DNA of 64,000 nucleotides. Origin: Musa acuminata AAA Group. Its lineage: Eukaryota; Streptophyta; Magnoliopsida; Zingiberales; Musaceae. The DNA lies in contig NC_088340.1 in NCBI RefSeq assembly GCF_036884655.1, forward strand, positions 10,721,001 to 10,785,000, written 5' to 3'. The notes beneath the pieces are model-generated. The model was not told the DNA's origin, made no database searches, and was given only the letters and a program-made list of their open reading frames with translations. The position numbers and the translations under genes were made by a program. This document shows, in pieces, positions 25,501-37,500 of the stretch (positions are counted from its first letter, which is position 1; each line of letters begins with the position of its first letter).

Positions 25501-28428
25501 ATGTCTGATTATTTCAGTTGTGCCAGTGTGATATTTGTGATTGTTTCTGGATGGCCATTGAATTTACTATCTGAAAAGCACGTTGCATAGTAAATCTTTA
25601 TCCTCTTATTAGTAATTGCTAGGTCAACCTCACCTTTATTTGAACATATGATACTCAAATCTCGCATCCTTTTCGGGGTGCCCTGAGGGCTCTTTGTACA
25701 CATTGTCTTAGTAGACCTATTGGATTTTGTTGTGTTTGTCGTTTGTATTTAACCTTTATATGGATAGTTCAACTCTGACCAATGATTTAAAAAGCGTTAG
25801 GCGTCAAAGTCCCAAAACGCTCAAGGCGAGCGAAGCGAGACACTCTTAAATATTAAAATATAAAAAATATAATTATTGAAACAATAATATAATATTAAAT
25901 TAAAAATATTTTGTTAACTGTATATTATATAAGTTAGAGGGGGCGAAAAAAATATTCTCTGAAATATAAAAATATATAATATAAATAAAAATATAATTTT
26001 TTAAATTAAAAATATGATATTAAATTTAAAAAATACTGCTAACAGTATATTACTTAAAGTTAGAGGGGGGAGAAAAAAATGTTAATAGTAACAGGGAGAT
26101 AGCAGTAGCGACAGAGAATTAGTTTAAGATAGTTATGGCAACGCTACGAACGATAGAAGCGGTAGTGGCGAAAGTTGTGGCCAGCAACAGCGGTAGCGAG
26201 GGAAGCTATGGACAGTAGCAATGACAGCGGCGAAAGCTGTGGACAGCAACAACGACAACAGTGAAAGCTGCGGACAACAACGACAACAGCAGAAGTTGCG
26301 AACAGCATCAACGACAGTGACAGAAGCTCCAGAGGGCGTTTGTCGGTGGTGGAGGAACCTGCGGTCCTCTCCCTCAACAGCGGAAGGAAGCGACAACGGA
26401 AGTAAGCTACAGGGGCCGTTGGACTCATTCGTTGACAACAGAGGAAGGCTCAGTCCGTTGCATCTGCAGCAAAGGCAGCGGTAGAAAGCGTCAGCGCTAG
26501 GGTTCCTCGGGGTCATGCGGGCATGAAGTGTGGTTTTGAGGTAAGAAACTACGAACCGAACCAGCCTTAAACTGGTTCGGTTCGCCCAGGTGGCGCCTCA
26601 TTGAAGCGTGTCTCCTGGTGCACACACGAGGCGCTCGAGCCTCACCTCGCCTCGCCTTGCTCGAGTGCTTAGGCAAGTGTTCGAGTGCCTCTTTAGATCA
26701 CTACTGTTATAATTACTGATCCTTGTTTTGCATTTTAATGCCACTTTCCTTCAGCTTTGTTTTTAAGTCTTAACTCTCAAAGGGAATTCAAAATTAATCC
26801 CTGGATGGCGTTTAAAAATGTTATATAGAGAGTTTGTCTCTTATACTGTTATCATTGGAGGACAAAAACAGGAAAACCTTATCTTTCTATATCCCCTTTG
26901 ATGGTGTATCTTCTATTAAAGCCAACACTTCATCTTAAAATCTGAACCCAGGGCATATAAATTTTCTAGCATTTGTAGTTGTTATTTGCTGATTTTCCTA
27001 GTGACACTTGTATCTATCATCTTGTATGCCTCACGAACAGTTACGAAATAATGTCTTGATTTGGATCTTAGCTATCCCATCCATTCATAACTGACTGGTT
27101 AACATGATTTTTAGAGCCAGTAGCTTTGTAGCTAGTAATGATTGATTGATTGATTTATAAGAGTTGAATTCGGTTTGTAGTTATAAGGAATCAGTCTTCT
27201 GAGGAAGGTTTTAAGTGGACTTAATTGAACAGTCTGGTGAGATTGATTCTTGCGTCAATGCATGCATGGCTTCCACTCCTAATCAAAATTAACTTCTTGT
27301 GAATCTAGCATAAAAAATTTTTGTTTCTTTTCAGAATGTTTTCCATTTCCTCTTTTGCAGTTCTCTCAGTGAGGATGAAGATGACTTTACCAGGGATTTC
27401 CAAGCATGTATAAAAGTCCTTGCAGACAGGGTAAATTTTTTGTCCCGTCATCGTTCTGATCTCTCGGATCGCTGTTCCAAGGCTGAAGTTGCACAAGTAA
27501 ACCTTGTGAGAGAGCTGGAAGAGAAGAATGAGCTACTTAAAAGCTTATACAATAAACATCAGTTAGAGAAACAGGTTGGTAGATCATTCCACTAGATCTT
27601 TAAAATGGATTGAGAATATGGCATGCTTGATAACATGATGTTCTGCTCTTGATAGCCATGTCATCCTTGATTATCTGTTGGTAACTTGGAAGGATTATTA
27701 TGTACTTGTATATTTCTATCAGTTCTTTACTGGATGACATTTCATTGTTAATTCTAGTAGGTAACTTTTGTCTTCAGCTCATCATGGTGCCTTTGTTAAC
27801 CAGTCTCAGCTTGTTCTATTTGAATTACTTAGTCTAGATGTGTAGCCAATAGATTACATAATTGCAAGACATGACTTTTCTTCGTCGCCTAGGCCTATCG
27901 GGTTACATTTCTTCTCAGGTTGATTTGGTCGGTTCGACTGTTAACATCAATTTAATCATGCCATCATCTTTCTGTAGTCACTGCTTTCTATGTTTTAATT
28001 GGACTTGTAATCTATACGTGTGGATTTAACAGGCAAGCAAGGAGAAAATCACTTTTGGTCGCTTTGAAGTTCACGAGCTCGCAGCGTTTGTTCTGAACCC
28101 TGCCGGACACTACGAAGCAATCAATCGGAGCTGTCCGAACTACTACCTCTCTGAAGAATCGGTTGCACTGTTCAAAGAACAACATTCTGGGCGACCAGCA
28201 TACATAATCGGGCAGATCGTGCATATCGAGCGGCGGATTGTGCGGCCACCAGTATCCGTCAGGACTCAGCAAGGAGATCAAGTCGAAGCTTCGACCGGCG
28301 AAACTACCAACAACCGACGATCTATAGCACAAGGGGCTGCCTTGAACCCATACAATCTTCCCATCGGCTGTGAATACTTTATAGTGACAATCGCGATGCT
28401 ACCTAACACCGTTCATTCTACTTCCTGA
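19268..28428 (+). CDS. ATG11: Autophagy-related protein 11 (ATG11)
   Basis: Scaffold of the ATG1/ATG13 kinase complex, needed for autophagosome formation and selective autophagy; acts in the cytoplasm at the phagophore assembly site (family knowledge). Exons: 19268-20229, 22265-23945, 25227-25444, 27361-27574 and 28033-28428. All junctions keep phase and give 1156 residues, close to the Arabidopsis length of about 1150. The N-terminal region to residue 80 is ubiquitin-like (LLVHVAENGHSLEFECD, LLLCRNTSLD). Residues 130-580 form the long helical ATG17-like region (LVSYERQFRYHFQLANVVY; YMGLAGQMAERLATERE). Coiled coils follow at about 690-730 and 830-880 (EEVNSLKKELEISRNLLDE). The C-terminal ATG11 domain is in exon 5 (FGRFEVHELAAFVLN; ALFKEQHSGRPAYIIGQIVH). 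Start chosen at MSCGSAV because the ubiquitin-like fold begins soon after. The exon 1 donor is GTTAGA, weaker than usual but required by phase. Confidence 0.95.
21066..21170. repeat. Pyrimidine-rich tract with (CATC)n microsatellite
   Basis: Within ATG11 intron 1. Seven CATC units at 21111-21138 sit in a C/T tract of about 100 bases; both strands stay open by composition only. Confidence 0.9.
23991..24066 (+). repeat. Short direct duplication in ATG11 intron 2
   Basis: The words GTTGAAAAATTACTGTTCAT occur twice, at 23993 and 24046, about 53 bases apart, just after the exon 2 donor. A weaker third trace (GGCTAATGTT) lies near 24115. It looks like a small local tandem duplication. Confidence 0.8.
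25783..26700. mobile_element. Decayed TIR-like element in ATG11 intron 3, 0.92 kb
   Basis: The left end starts TGATTTAAAAAGCG and the right end closes with the imperfect complement (CTCTTTAGATCA), followed inward on both sides by GGCGAG/CTCGCC-rich sequence. The left half is AT-rich. The right half (26160-26330) carries about five degenerate copies of a roughly 36-bp motif with GAAAGCTGTGGACAGCAACA-like sequence, followed by GC-rich DNA. No transposase is visible and I could not find a clean target duplication, so the superfamily is open. The reading frames at 26133-26516 are composition artefacts of the tandem motif. Confidence 0.5.
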
Positions 28429-29271
28429 TCTCGCTACTGGCTGAAGTGAAGGAGGATCAATTGTACAGTGCATAGAATTGACTCTGGTGGGGTATCTTTG
28501 TACATATGACCGGTTTCGCACTTTCTTCTGTACATACCAAACTCTTTTATGACGTTATTAGCATGTGAATACATGTATTTTTTTCTTTTTTAAGATTCTG
28601 TGGACGTAAGGCTTACGTTTTATGCATGGATTCATGCATGTGCTTAAAAAATTGACCGTCTGATGGTACGCTGCCAAGAATTGCCGTCTTTTAATCTGAA
28701 CACTACTAGCAGTAAAAAGAAACATGTATATCTCTGCTAAATCACAGCGATAGTGGAATACTGTTCATTTCTCTGCTAAATCACAATTCGGGCGACGTGG
28801 ATGTGTTGGTATTGTGCACGAAATCCGAAGCACGTTCTCCACAACTCCATTGATACCCTTTTTTAAGTCGAACCGAGTTATCATTTTTTTGCTTCTTGAT
28901 TTCGATTGGGCGATGAAAATAATTTCACATTAGTAAAAATCTTAATAATAGAAAATTTTCACATTAGTAAAAATCTTAATAATAGAAAAAGACTGATGCA
29001 TAATTTTCAACGAGATATAAGTACATTTATGTCTAATGCCCGCAAATAGAGAGTTTCTGTGACATCAAACTTAATAACATGAGAAGCAAAAGAATAATCT
29101 TACTCAACAACAGGTCTATAGGCCAAATGCAAACATGTTATGCGTCGTATCCAATCATCCATATTAAACTTTCAAGCTGATGCTAAGCTAGCAAGAATTT
29201 GTTCCTGCTACCGACATTAGCAATGACCGGAGTAGCAAGAGATTCTTGAACAATAAGCTGGCTCAAAAGTA
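28429..29271. other. Convergent intergenic region between ATG11 and EMC4
   Basis: ATG11 (+) and EMC4 (-) end here tail-to-tail, so the stretch holds both 3' UTRs. It contains a perfect 34-bp tandem duplication at 28921-28989. No gene is seen. Confidence 0.6.
28921..28989 (+). repeat. 34-bp direct repeat, two copies
   Basis: The word beginning TTTCACATTAGTAAAAATCT occurs twice back to back (28923 and 28957), identical over at least 32 bases. It is a simple tandem duplication in the convergent 3' flank. Confidence 0.9.
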
Positions 29272-31947
29272 TCAGTGGACTGGAAGGCCCCCACCGGCGT
29301 ATTCCACTTCCTGGAGTAATAGTGGTTACTTAAAAGGCATTAGTTAGAAGAAGAAGAAGGATCTCTGTTAACACATATTAAATTGATCATTATTTATTGG
29401 AAACAGAATGATGTGGGTGGCAACACATGCATATTAATGCAAGCAGCATAAATGAGCAAGATGATGAAGTCGTACCGATGCAGGAGGTAAAGAAGAGACC
29501 CAATCTGATGCATGTGTTGGGAGAAGACCCAATGTGTTGAGCTGTCAAACCATGAGAAGAAAAATCACATTCAAGATTCAAATGATTTTTGCGATAGTCT
29601 GCACAATTATGGTCATCAAAGTTTTACCTTCCAGATGCCTAGGACCAGCCCAGCCAAGTTAAGAGCAATGAAAAGCAATTTGGGTGCAAGGGTATCTACC
29701 CTTGGGTCCTTGTAGGGTTCAAAAACTGCAAGGAGGAACATGGTCATTCCAGAATGCTGTAGAACTTTGAACGTCTTAACTGATGCAAGTTGAGGCAAAA
29801 CCATGTTGACAAACAAAAACACCATATCTTGTGACAAGCACATGTGATCCGCAAAGCACAAACACAATATCAACAGTAAAACCAAAAAATGAAATGCATG
29901 TCCAATTTTGAAAGAAAGGATAGAACACGTCAAGTAAAAAAAAGAGTGAATCGTATGTAATGATGTAAAAGGCGCCAACTCTAGTTAATTCCTGTGGGCG
30001 AAAGACCTAAGGCAATATATTCACACTTTTGACGGTATCAGAAAGATCGTGACTGGAAAAGAGAGATTATTCACATTCAAGAGAGATTATTCAAATGATC
30101 AGTCAATATCCAAGTAGGAATAGGCTAGAATTTGGAACCAGAACCCTAATTGATCATTGAGGAAAAACCACTGCACCAAAACCCATTGAAAATAGAATAA
30201 ACTCTGTTGCATCAATTCAGATTGATCACTGTCAAGAAACCAATAATAGCGAGTGGATTACACCTAAGATCATCATGAACTGGGGAAGCCAGCCTGATCA
30301 TGACTGGAAAAGAGAGGATTGGTCCCTGTCCCTAAATATTGACTGGATGACAAAACACTTTAGCAGTCCAATCCGGTAGATAACAAACAAATTCCAATAG
30401 GAGTAGGAGCTGAGAAAGAACTGCATGAAGTAGGATATCTCATAGTTTTCTCTTGCTCTTTGCTCCTGGCAACTAGATCCAGGAACAAGACAAGGAGAAA
30501 GACAAAGAACAGGAGAAGATGAAGGAAAAAAAGAAGCAAGAAGAGAAGGAAGGATAAGTAATAAATGTAGCTAGTCTTCATAGGAAAGATAAGGAATAGC
30601 TTCATAGAAGGAAGTTATTAGAATAAAGTGTAGTTGATATATAAGGAGTTAGCGGACATGCTGCATGATATTAAGGGTTTGGATAACTAAGTTCTCATTA
30701 TGACCTTAAGATTGCTAGAATATGAAAATGAGATCTTTCACTGAGTAAAGAATCATTTGTTTAGAATATGCTGCTAAACACAGAAGAATCATCTTCAGCA
30801 CAGATTAAGAGACCAAGAAAAGGAAACAGGTTAAGCAAGTATTCGGCTGAGGTTTGAGGTGTTATATCAAGGCATTTATGGGGCACAATTTCCACAACAG
30901 CATTTTCTTCAAAGGAATCAAAGCAATGAATAGACAAGATCACAGTAATATTGGAGATCACTGAGACCAAGAGTTCCAATACTAGGTGAACAATTTTGGT
31001 ACTTTATAATTGACATCATGTGCACGTTACTTGAATCTAATCCCACCATTTCTGTTTTCTTTATTCACTTTTTCTGAGTTTCTGTGTATCAATCTTTTGT
31101 TCATGATTTCGGCAGCAATGCCAATCCAACCCATCAAACAAACTCATCTGATTTCAATACCAAAATAATCCCCAGAACAATCCCAATACATCATACAGTG
31201 AGCAGGAGATGAAGGAAAAAAGAAAAGAGAGAATGGAGGGACTGAAGGACCAAACATGCAATAAATATAAGAGAGTAAACTGTTAAATATAAAAATAATT
31301 AATGTGCAAAGCTGGTTTACAAGCTCAACAACCCCAGCCAGCTCTAAAGCAGTATAACTGACTACGTTGCTTACTTGCCAACAGTATGGGTATAGCCTAG
31401 CAGTTAGGTTCAATGGCCAATGCCCATCAAGAAAAGTATTAAAATTCCAGTGTAACTTTTGAGGTTTCAACAACAATGAGAAGCTAAATCCAAAATATTT
31501 GGGGTCAGCTACATGATCCATTCTCACAATTAAGCTCTATACAGAGCAATGTTACTGGATAAACTAGGGCCCATAGAAAACCCTTTCATTGTTTTCAACA
31601 ATGACATCAAAAATTTATGTTTATCATTTTCTACATTGACTTATACGATCTTCCTATGCATATCGCATCACTAACCTGAACTGGCTCACCTGACCTAACT
31701 GGTGTATTTATATATCTGTTTTGGGCGAAACACTTTTTAGTATATTTTCCTATTTGGACAAATGTTTTGATTCATAAAGGTATAAAAAGCCACAAATTTA
31801 TCTTATAAAACCATCCTTCAGAAGTAAGGGTTCTACAACAATCACCACTCTTTTATTTATTATACACATATTAAGAGGTCCTCTTACATTTAGCAGTACA
31901 ACCAAGATATCAAAAACCTTTAGGGATTCCTGATCCATCTATTTCAT

Positions 31948-31989
<42 letters not shown>

Positions 31990-33470
31990 ATACCTTTTCA
32001 TCCTTGATGTCCTGTACAGTCATTAGAAACTAAAAAAGTTCCTATATTGTATTAATTTTTCCATCCCTGAGTTACTCCTGCGTCCTCTGAGTAGTCAAAT
32101 GCTAACCAAAAGAGGCGCCAACAGAGGTTTAGGTATGATGTTAATTAGTTTCTTTCACATCCTTATAACAACTCTACAGGACACATTAGGCACAGTTAAT
32201 GATATAGCTGAAAGATCACACATAAATCTTCAATGTGGCCAAGGCCAAGATGCATGTATATCCAATGTGAAATCAGTTTTGTATGCATAACCTTACATCT
32301 AATGGGAGAATAACTGAAGAACAAAAAGAATGGTGGCAATTGCATACCTTTTCCAACACCTTGAAGAGCGCTTATTGGCTGCCAAAGCGCTGAAAATGTA
32401 ATGCCGATACTGAACAAATGAACTGTACTTCCAGCCATCCACATCATAAAACCCATCATCAACAAGTTTTTAACAGGTGCTTGAGCAACTTCCCAAGCTT
32501 TCTTCATGCATGAAGAGAGGAGACAAACATGGAACAGATTAAACAGATGGATGTAGAAAAACGATGGCAGCAAACGTAAAAGGACAAAAGGATGCAAGTA
32601 ATGCAAATTTGACATGAAACAAAAAATAGTAAAAAATTGACCAAGAAACAGTGAAAAGATCCAAGATATCTATCAAGTATCAATTGCAATTTTTATAAAA
32701 ACAACAATAATTAAGCAGGTTGATAAGTTCAAGATCAGACAATTCCTCCTAATGATGATATACTAAGTAATATGAAATAGCCATATATACAGCAATATTT
32801 TACCATCGAAAACCAGTTGTGACCATCAGAAAACATTTATTCTTATTTATGGGCACTGTCTTAGAAATTGACCATCAGAAAGCTAATTCCTAATTCTGTA
32901 AAATGTAGCGGCAAATACTGCTCAGGCTGATACAAAGAGTGATATTTTCACTAGTCGACATTGTCAACTGATATCCCAACTGTTCACCCAAAAGAAGGAA
33001 TTGTATCCTCCACTATCCAAACCATCCTTGTTATCAAATTGAGACTAATGCAACAAATTTCAACCAGAAAAATTTTGATGGATCGAGAGGTAAAGCTCGA
33101 CAACCAAATGAATCAGAAGGGAGACAAAACTCTTTTCAATCAACGTCGGAAGCCCCCAAGCTCCTGGGGATTGAAAACCCTAACGCATCAGTACCTGCGC
33201 CTTCCAAGCCGCTTCGGCCTCCTTCTTCTGCCGGCTGGCACTGGCGTCATCCTGAGCCAAGAATCAAAATAAGAAAGAATAAATCCTAAGACCAAGTGAG
33301 AAAACTACGCAAGGCTATCAAGAAAGTGAGAGGAACAGAGAAGGGAGTACGGGATCAGAAGAAGATCGGCTGAAACCCATTGGATCTGGAACGTCCACTG
33401 GCGAGGAAGAATACGAATTCTCGGCGAATTCCACAGCCCATCTCCGCGCTAATCCCTTCCCCTTCTCCAT
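29272..33470 (-). CDS. EMC4: ER membrane protein complex subunit 4 (EMC4)
   Basis: Subunit of the conserved EMC insertase, which inserts tail-anchored and multipass proteins into the ER membrane (family knowledge). Minus-strand exons in coding order: 33470-33351, 33251-33195, 32501-32348, 29725-29628, 29541-29476 and 29310-29272. They total 534 bases and give 177 residues, the usual plant EMC4 length. Visible landmarks: N-terminal MEKGKGLARRWAVEF; DDASASRQKKEAEAAWKAQ; KAWEVAQAPVKN leading into the first hydrophobic span (about residues 70-95, MMWMAGSTVHLFSIG); FEPYKDPRVDTLAPK before the second span (LLFIALNLAGLVLGIWK, about 127-143); LGLLPTHASDWVSSLP; and the acidic/Gly end EVEYAGGGLPVH. An in-frame upstream ATG at 33509 would add 13 residues; the start at 33470 was chosen because the family begins MEKGK. 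Exon 1 donor is GTACTC, plausible. Intron 3 (2.6 kb) carries a TA microsatellite. Confidence 0.95.
31951..31984. repeat. (TA)n microsatellite in EMC4 intron 3
   Basis: Seventeen uninterrupted TA units. Confidence 0.95.
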
Positions 33471-34105
33471 GTGTTCGCTCGACCCTCGAGAGATCGACAG
33501 ATGCTCCACCTCGCTACTTGGAACGGTGGAGGCAGGTCAATGCTTTGAGATCTGTGAGAACCGTGATATCATGCCCTAAGGCACGTGACTTAGATCGAAA
33601 GTCCAGTCTGAACGGCTGATGATGGATAAGCGCGTACCGAGATGAATCTCAAATTGCACCCATCATGCGCCAATCAAGTGGGGGCGTGGATCTCAAAGTA
33701 CGATGAGGCACGTCATCGACCACCCTATATTTACCACAATGGCCAATCAAACTGGAGACGAAAATGACAATTAAAAATCATTAAAATAGGGTACAAAATT
33801 TAGAAAATCACAGTAATTGAAATTTTTCCGTCGCTTAGTTTCACGTATATTTCTCTTTAGATAGTTCGTCATCTCTATTTCCATGCTCAAAAGCATATCC
33901 AATTCCATGAAAACAAGAACAAAATTATAAAATGATTTATGATAATATTGCTTATTTTTCATTTTCTGCTACTTGAATTAAGGACCATGGCAATAACAAG
34001 TGTTAGGTTAAATTGATTGTGTCTCTTTCGATGATTGTTTTTCCCTGGAGGGGATTGACAAGCTATTTGAGCATGGAAATCAGACAAAAAATCCATCACA
34101 CCAAA
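33471..34105. promoter_or_regulatory. EMC4 upstream region
   Basis: About 0.64 kb between the EMC4 start codon and the duplicated L35 3' end. It should hold the EMC4 promoter and 5' UTR. I do not see a convincing TATA box; an ACGTCA/TGACGT-like word (GCACGTCATCG) is at 33709. Assignment is by position only. Confidence 0.4.
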
Positions 34106-34553
34106 AATACTTGGTAATTGGAGTCACCTCAAAATCATTAACGCATAGATCAAGATGGAGCTGAAACAGGTACAATAAGAACAATGACGACGAGTTACAT
34201 TATTATATATTTAAACAATAAGCACGGTGCAAGAAAATTAAAAGCAAAATAAAGAAAACAAAGAAATTGATCGATCCTTCTCCGTCACCACCAAACTCTC
34301 AGGTTGCATGTCGATTCACTTTGAGGTATGGTATAGTAAGAATACTTGGAAATTGGCGTCACCTCAAAATCATTTAAGCATAGATCAAGATGGAGCTGAA
34401 ACAATGACAAAGCACGAGTTACGTTATATATTTAAACAATAAGCACGGTGCAAGAAAATTAACAGCAAAAAAAGGAAAGCAAAGAAATTGATCGATCCTT
34501 TTCCATCACCAAGAAACCCTCAGGTCGCATGTCGATTCACTTTGAGGTATGGT
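34106..34553 (-). repeat. Tandem duplication of the L35 gene 3' end
   Basis: Two imperfect copies, 34106-34333 and 34341-34553, share long stretches (for example ACCTCAAAATCATT, AGATCAAGATGGAGCTGAAA, ATTTAAACAATAAGCACGGT, AAGAAATTGATCGATCCTT and the end of the L35 last exon). Copy 2 belongs to the functional last exon and its 3' UTR. Copy 1 lies downstream in the gene's direction and repeats the last ten codons, stop and 3' UTR. Small indels and substitutions show it is not recent. Confidence 0.9.
34299..34331 (-). pseudogene. Duplicated fragment of L35 last exon
   Basis: Encodes PYLKVNRHAT and a stop, identical in protein to the end of the functional L35 exon at 34520-34552, but lacks the upstream part of that exon and its acceptor. 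It is a by-product of the tandem duplication and probably lies in or beyond the 3' UTR. Confidence 0.8.
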
Positions 34554-37500
34554 AAGGCGCCAATCATGTTGTCATAATCGCTTTTGTTAACAGGATGCTG
34601 CAACCAAAAATTGGACAGATATCAGATGCATATCCACATTACTTGGGCGGTGTCAGCTATTTAAAGCATTAGGAGAATGGTACAATAGCGTGGATGGGCT
34701 GAACGAACAAAGAACAATGTTTGATTTCAAAGCATTTCACAATGAAAATAAGAGACTTATGAACAATTGTGAGCAGAATTAATTATCAGTAATTAATATA
34801 AGAAATAATGAAAACCTGTTATTCTAAAAGAAAAGAGCAATATTGACAGCTTGAACCAGAACACAATGAAAGGTGAAAAGTAGGCAACATCCTAAAAGTC
34901 AACCTTAATTTTGATGAGACATATAAACAAAATCGATGTAATACTTATGTATGTCCGTGTCTTTTGGTATATTCATGCCTTGTACAGCATATAGAGGGAC
35001 GATCGAAGGCTTAATAGTCCTATTTTAGTTGGGTTAGTGGCCTCTTTAGGCTTGTAAATAAACGTTATGTCATGGGGACACGTGCGAGAGATTCTCGGCC
35101 TGTAATGGATCATTTTACCCTTTGTCGTGCAACTGTTCAGAGCTTGTAAAGTCTGTTTGTAATTTGCATTGTCTATGAAGTATTTTTCGGAGATGTTTGC
35201 TTGTGGATCCCGATTGAGGCGTTCTCTCTAACCCGTTCTCTCTTTTGTTGGTCCTAAGGGACAATGGGAGGCTTCGGGGAAGCTGACCTTTGCGGACGGA
35301 CACGCAAGAGTGCCGCACGACTTAGGCAAAACCAGCTAAGTCCGTGACAGATGGTATCAGAGCGGGACAAGCACTCATAGAAACACTTAGCATGCAAACG
35401 TGGGGGACCTAGCGGGGCTGCGTTGAGGGCAGTCAGCACACGCGCGACCGTTTGGGGGAAAACGGGCATGGAGATGTAGGGAAAAGGAGTCGCTCGGAGG
35501 AGCGGGCATCTGACATTGGCATTCAGAGGAATGGCCAACCCTTCGCGCAAGAGGCACCACGAGAACAGGCAAGCTTGGAAGAATGCGGAGCGCACAAAGG
35601 TTGGGATGGTTGAGTTTGAGCTACGGCTCAACGTTGACAACCATACTTGATGGTGCTCACGACAAGCGAGGAGCTTGGTAAAGGATGAGACCATGCAAGG
35701 TGGAATGAGTTGCTCAACGACCAAAAGAGTTATGCAAAGCTCACAGAGGTGAGGGGAATTGCTAACTCGAAGAATTTGGTACTCATGCATGGGCTTGTAT
35801 ACGGACGATGGAATGTTCGTGGCTATCCCAAGGCGACTGAAACTCGGTGCCATGGAGCATTGAAACTTTCTCTTCGGCATGTGAAGGATACGTCCGTAGG
35901 AGGCTGAAGTGTGCAACGAGTTCAGCATGTTACTAGGCCTTGAGTGTTGCAGCGGGGGCTGTATTGACGTGGAGTCGCAATCTAGCAAGTGCGTTTGCAG
36001 GAGGCAGAACAATGCACAATTTGTTCAGCAGATCGGAGTAGTCCAAGGGGATGGTGGTCTCCGAAACGAAGAGAGATGTTGTTCCAATGGGACAGTTATC
36101 CAGGAGGGATAAGTCCCGGCTCTCCAGAGGGAGAATCATATGGGACGGACCTCACATGTTGAGGAGGAGTACCTCAACAAACAACAACTCCACGAAGCTC
36201 AATGGACTGAGCAAGCGGCGAGGAGTCGTCGCATGATCTCACTTGAGAGAATGCATTGGTGGATGCATTGCGAGATCAAGTGGGGGAGCGACCCAAAACA
36301 ACTTAAATGAAGGCACACTTGGAGTCGATATGGAGATCGGACTCAAGGGAGGGCTGACCCGTGGAATGGTGGGCGCGAGGGCCACCATCGACTCAATGCA
36401 AAAACGAGGAGCGGAGCAACTTGGGTGTAACTTGGCGAAGTACCCAAGCCGCATGAAGTGAGCCAGCATAGAAGTTGGAACATGGAGCGGAGGCACAGTG
36501 CTTTCCTTAGACAAAGGTCAAGGACATGAACTCTTGCAGAGGCAAGAGTAGAATCATGTTGTTCCATGGGTTCTTCATTCTGACGGAGCGGACTCATCTT
36601 GCATGGTGCCAAAAACGAAAGGAGCTTCTGGGCACATGCACCTTATCTCGGAGAAGCATTTGATAGAGGAACTAAGGCGACTCAATTTGCGGAGGCGAAA
36701 TTGGGTTCAGAAGGCCTTAGCACAGGGTAAGAGGACTCAGAGGTGGGTACTCTTGAAGAATATGCCACAGTGTTGCCATTCAAGTTGCCATGAAGGAAGC
36801 GGTGCGTAGCGGAGATTGTGTTGGTAGGGGCAGAGGCCCAAGATCCAGACAATGGTGCACAAATTACAGTGAAGTCGGTGGACTTCGGGAGTTACTAGGC
36901 GACGGACTGTCCTAGAGCGGTGCTTCATCTAGGTGTGACCCAAGAGTGGGTGGATGAAGGTCGATTGCCAAAGGAGCGAACAAAATCGAAGGTGGAAGAG
37001 ACCCTGCGATGTATTGGCAGAGGCCACACATAGAGGGTTCACAATTCGAGTTTATTCCACAAGGATCAGAATGCAATGGAGATGTCACCAGGAGGTGACA
37101 TGGTGCAGCGGATCGTGGTGGAACAGTTCGTGGCAATGCGATACACATGACATAGTCCCGTGAGGGACTAGATCATATGGAGGTATGATCGGGAGCTACT
37201 GGAAGCTCCACTTCGGTGAACAACACGACGGCAAGATGGACTATGGATTCAAGGAGTGAAGGCCATGGTACCGTAGAGGCAGGTCTTCCGTGCGTGCATC
37301 GAATTTTGCATCGGATGAAAGCCTTGGTTATCAGCATATGGGGGCTGTGTTCCACCAAGGGAAAAGTTCGAATGCAAGTACCAGTGAGTCCCATGGGAGG
37401 GACTTGATCATGTAGAGGTATGATTGAAGCAGCTGGAGAGTTGGACTGCTCCAGAGCTCATATTCGCTTAAGGGGGCCCGGCAAGTCAGAGGACTAGGTC

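Noticed and set aside
26133..26516. Overlapping frames of 87-127 codons on both strands
   Set aside because: They are products of the 36-bp tandem motif in an ATG11 intron element; Leu/Cys-rich or Gln/Ser-rich shadows without domains.
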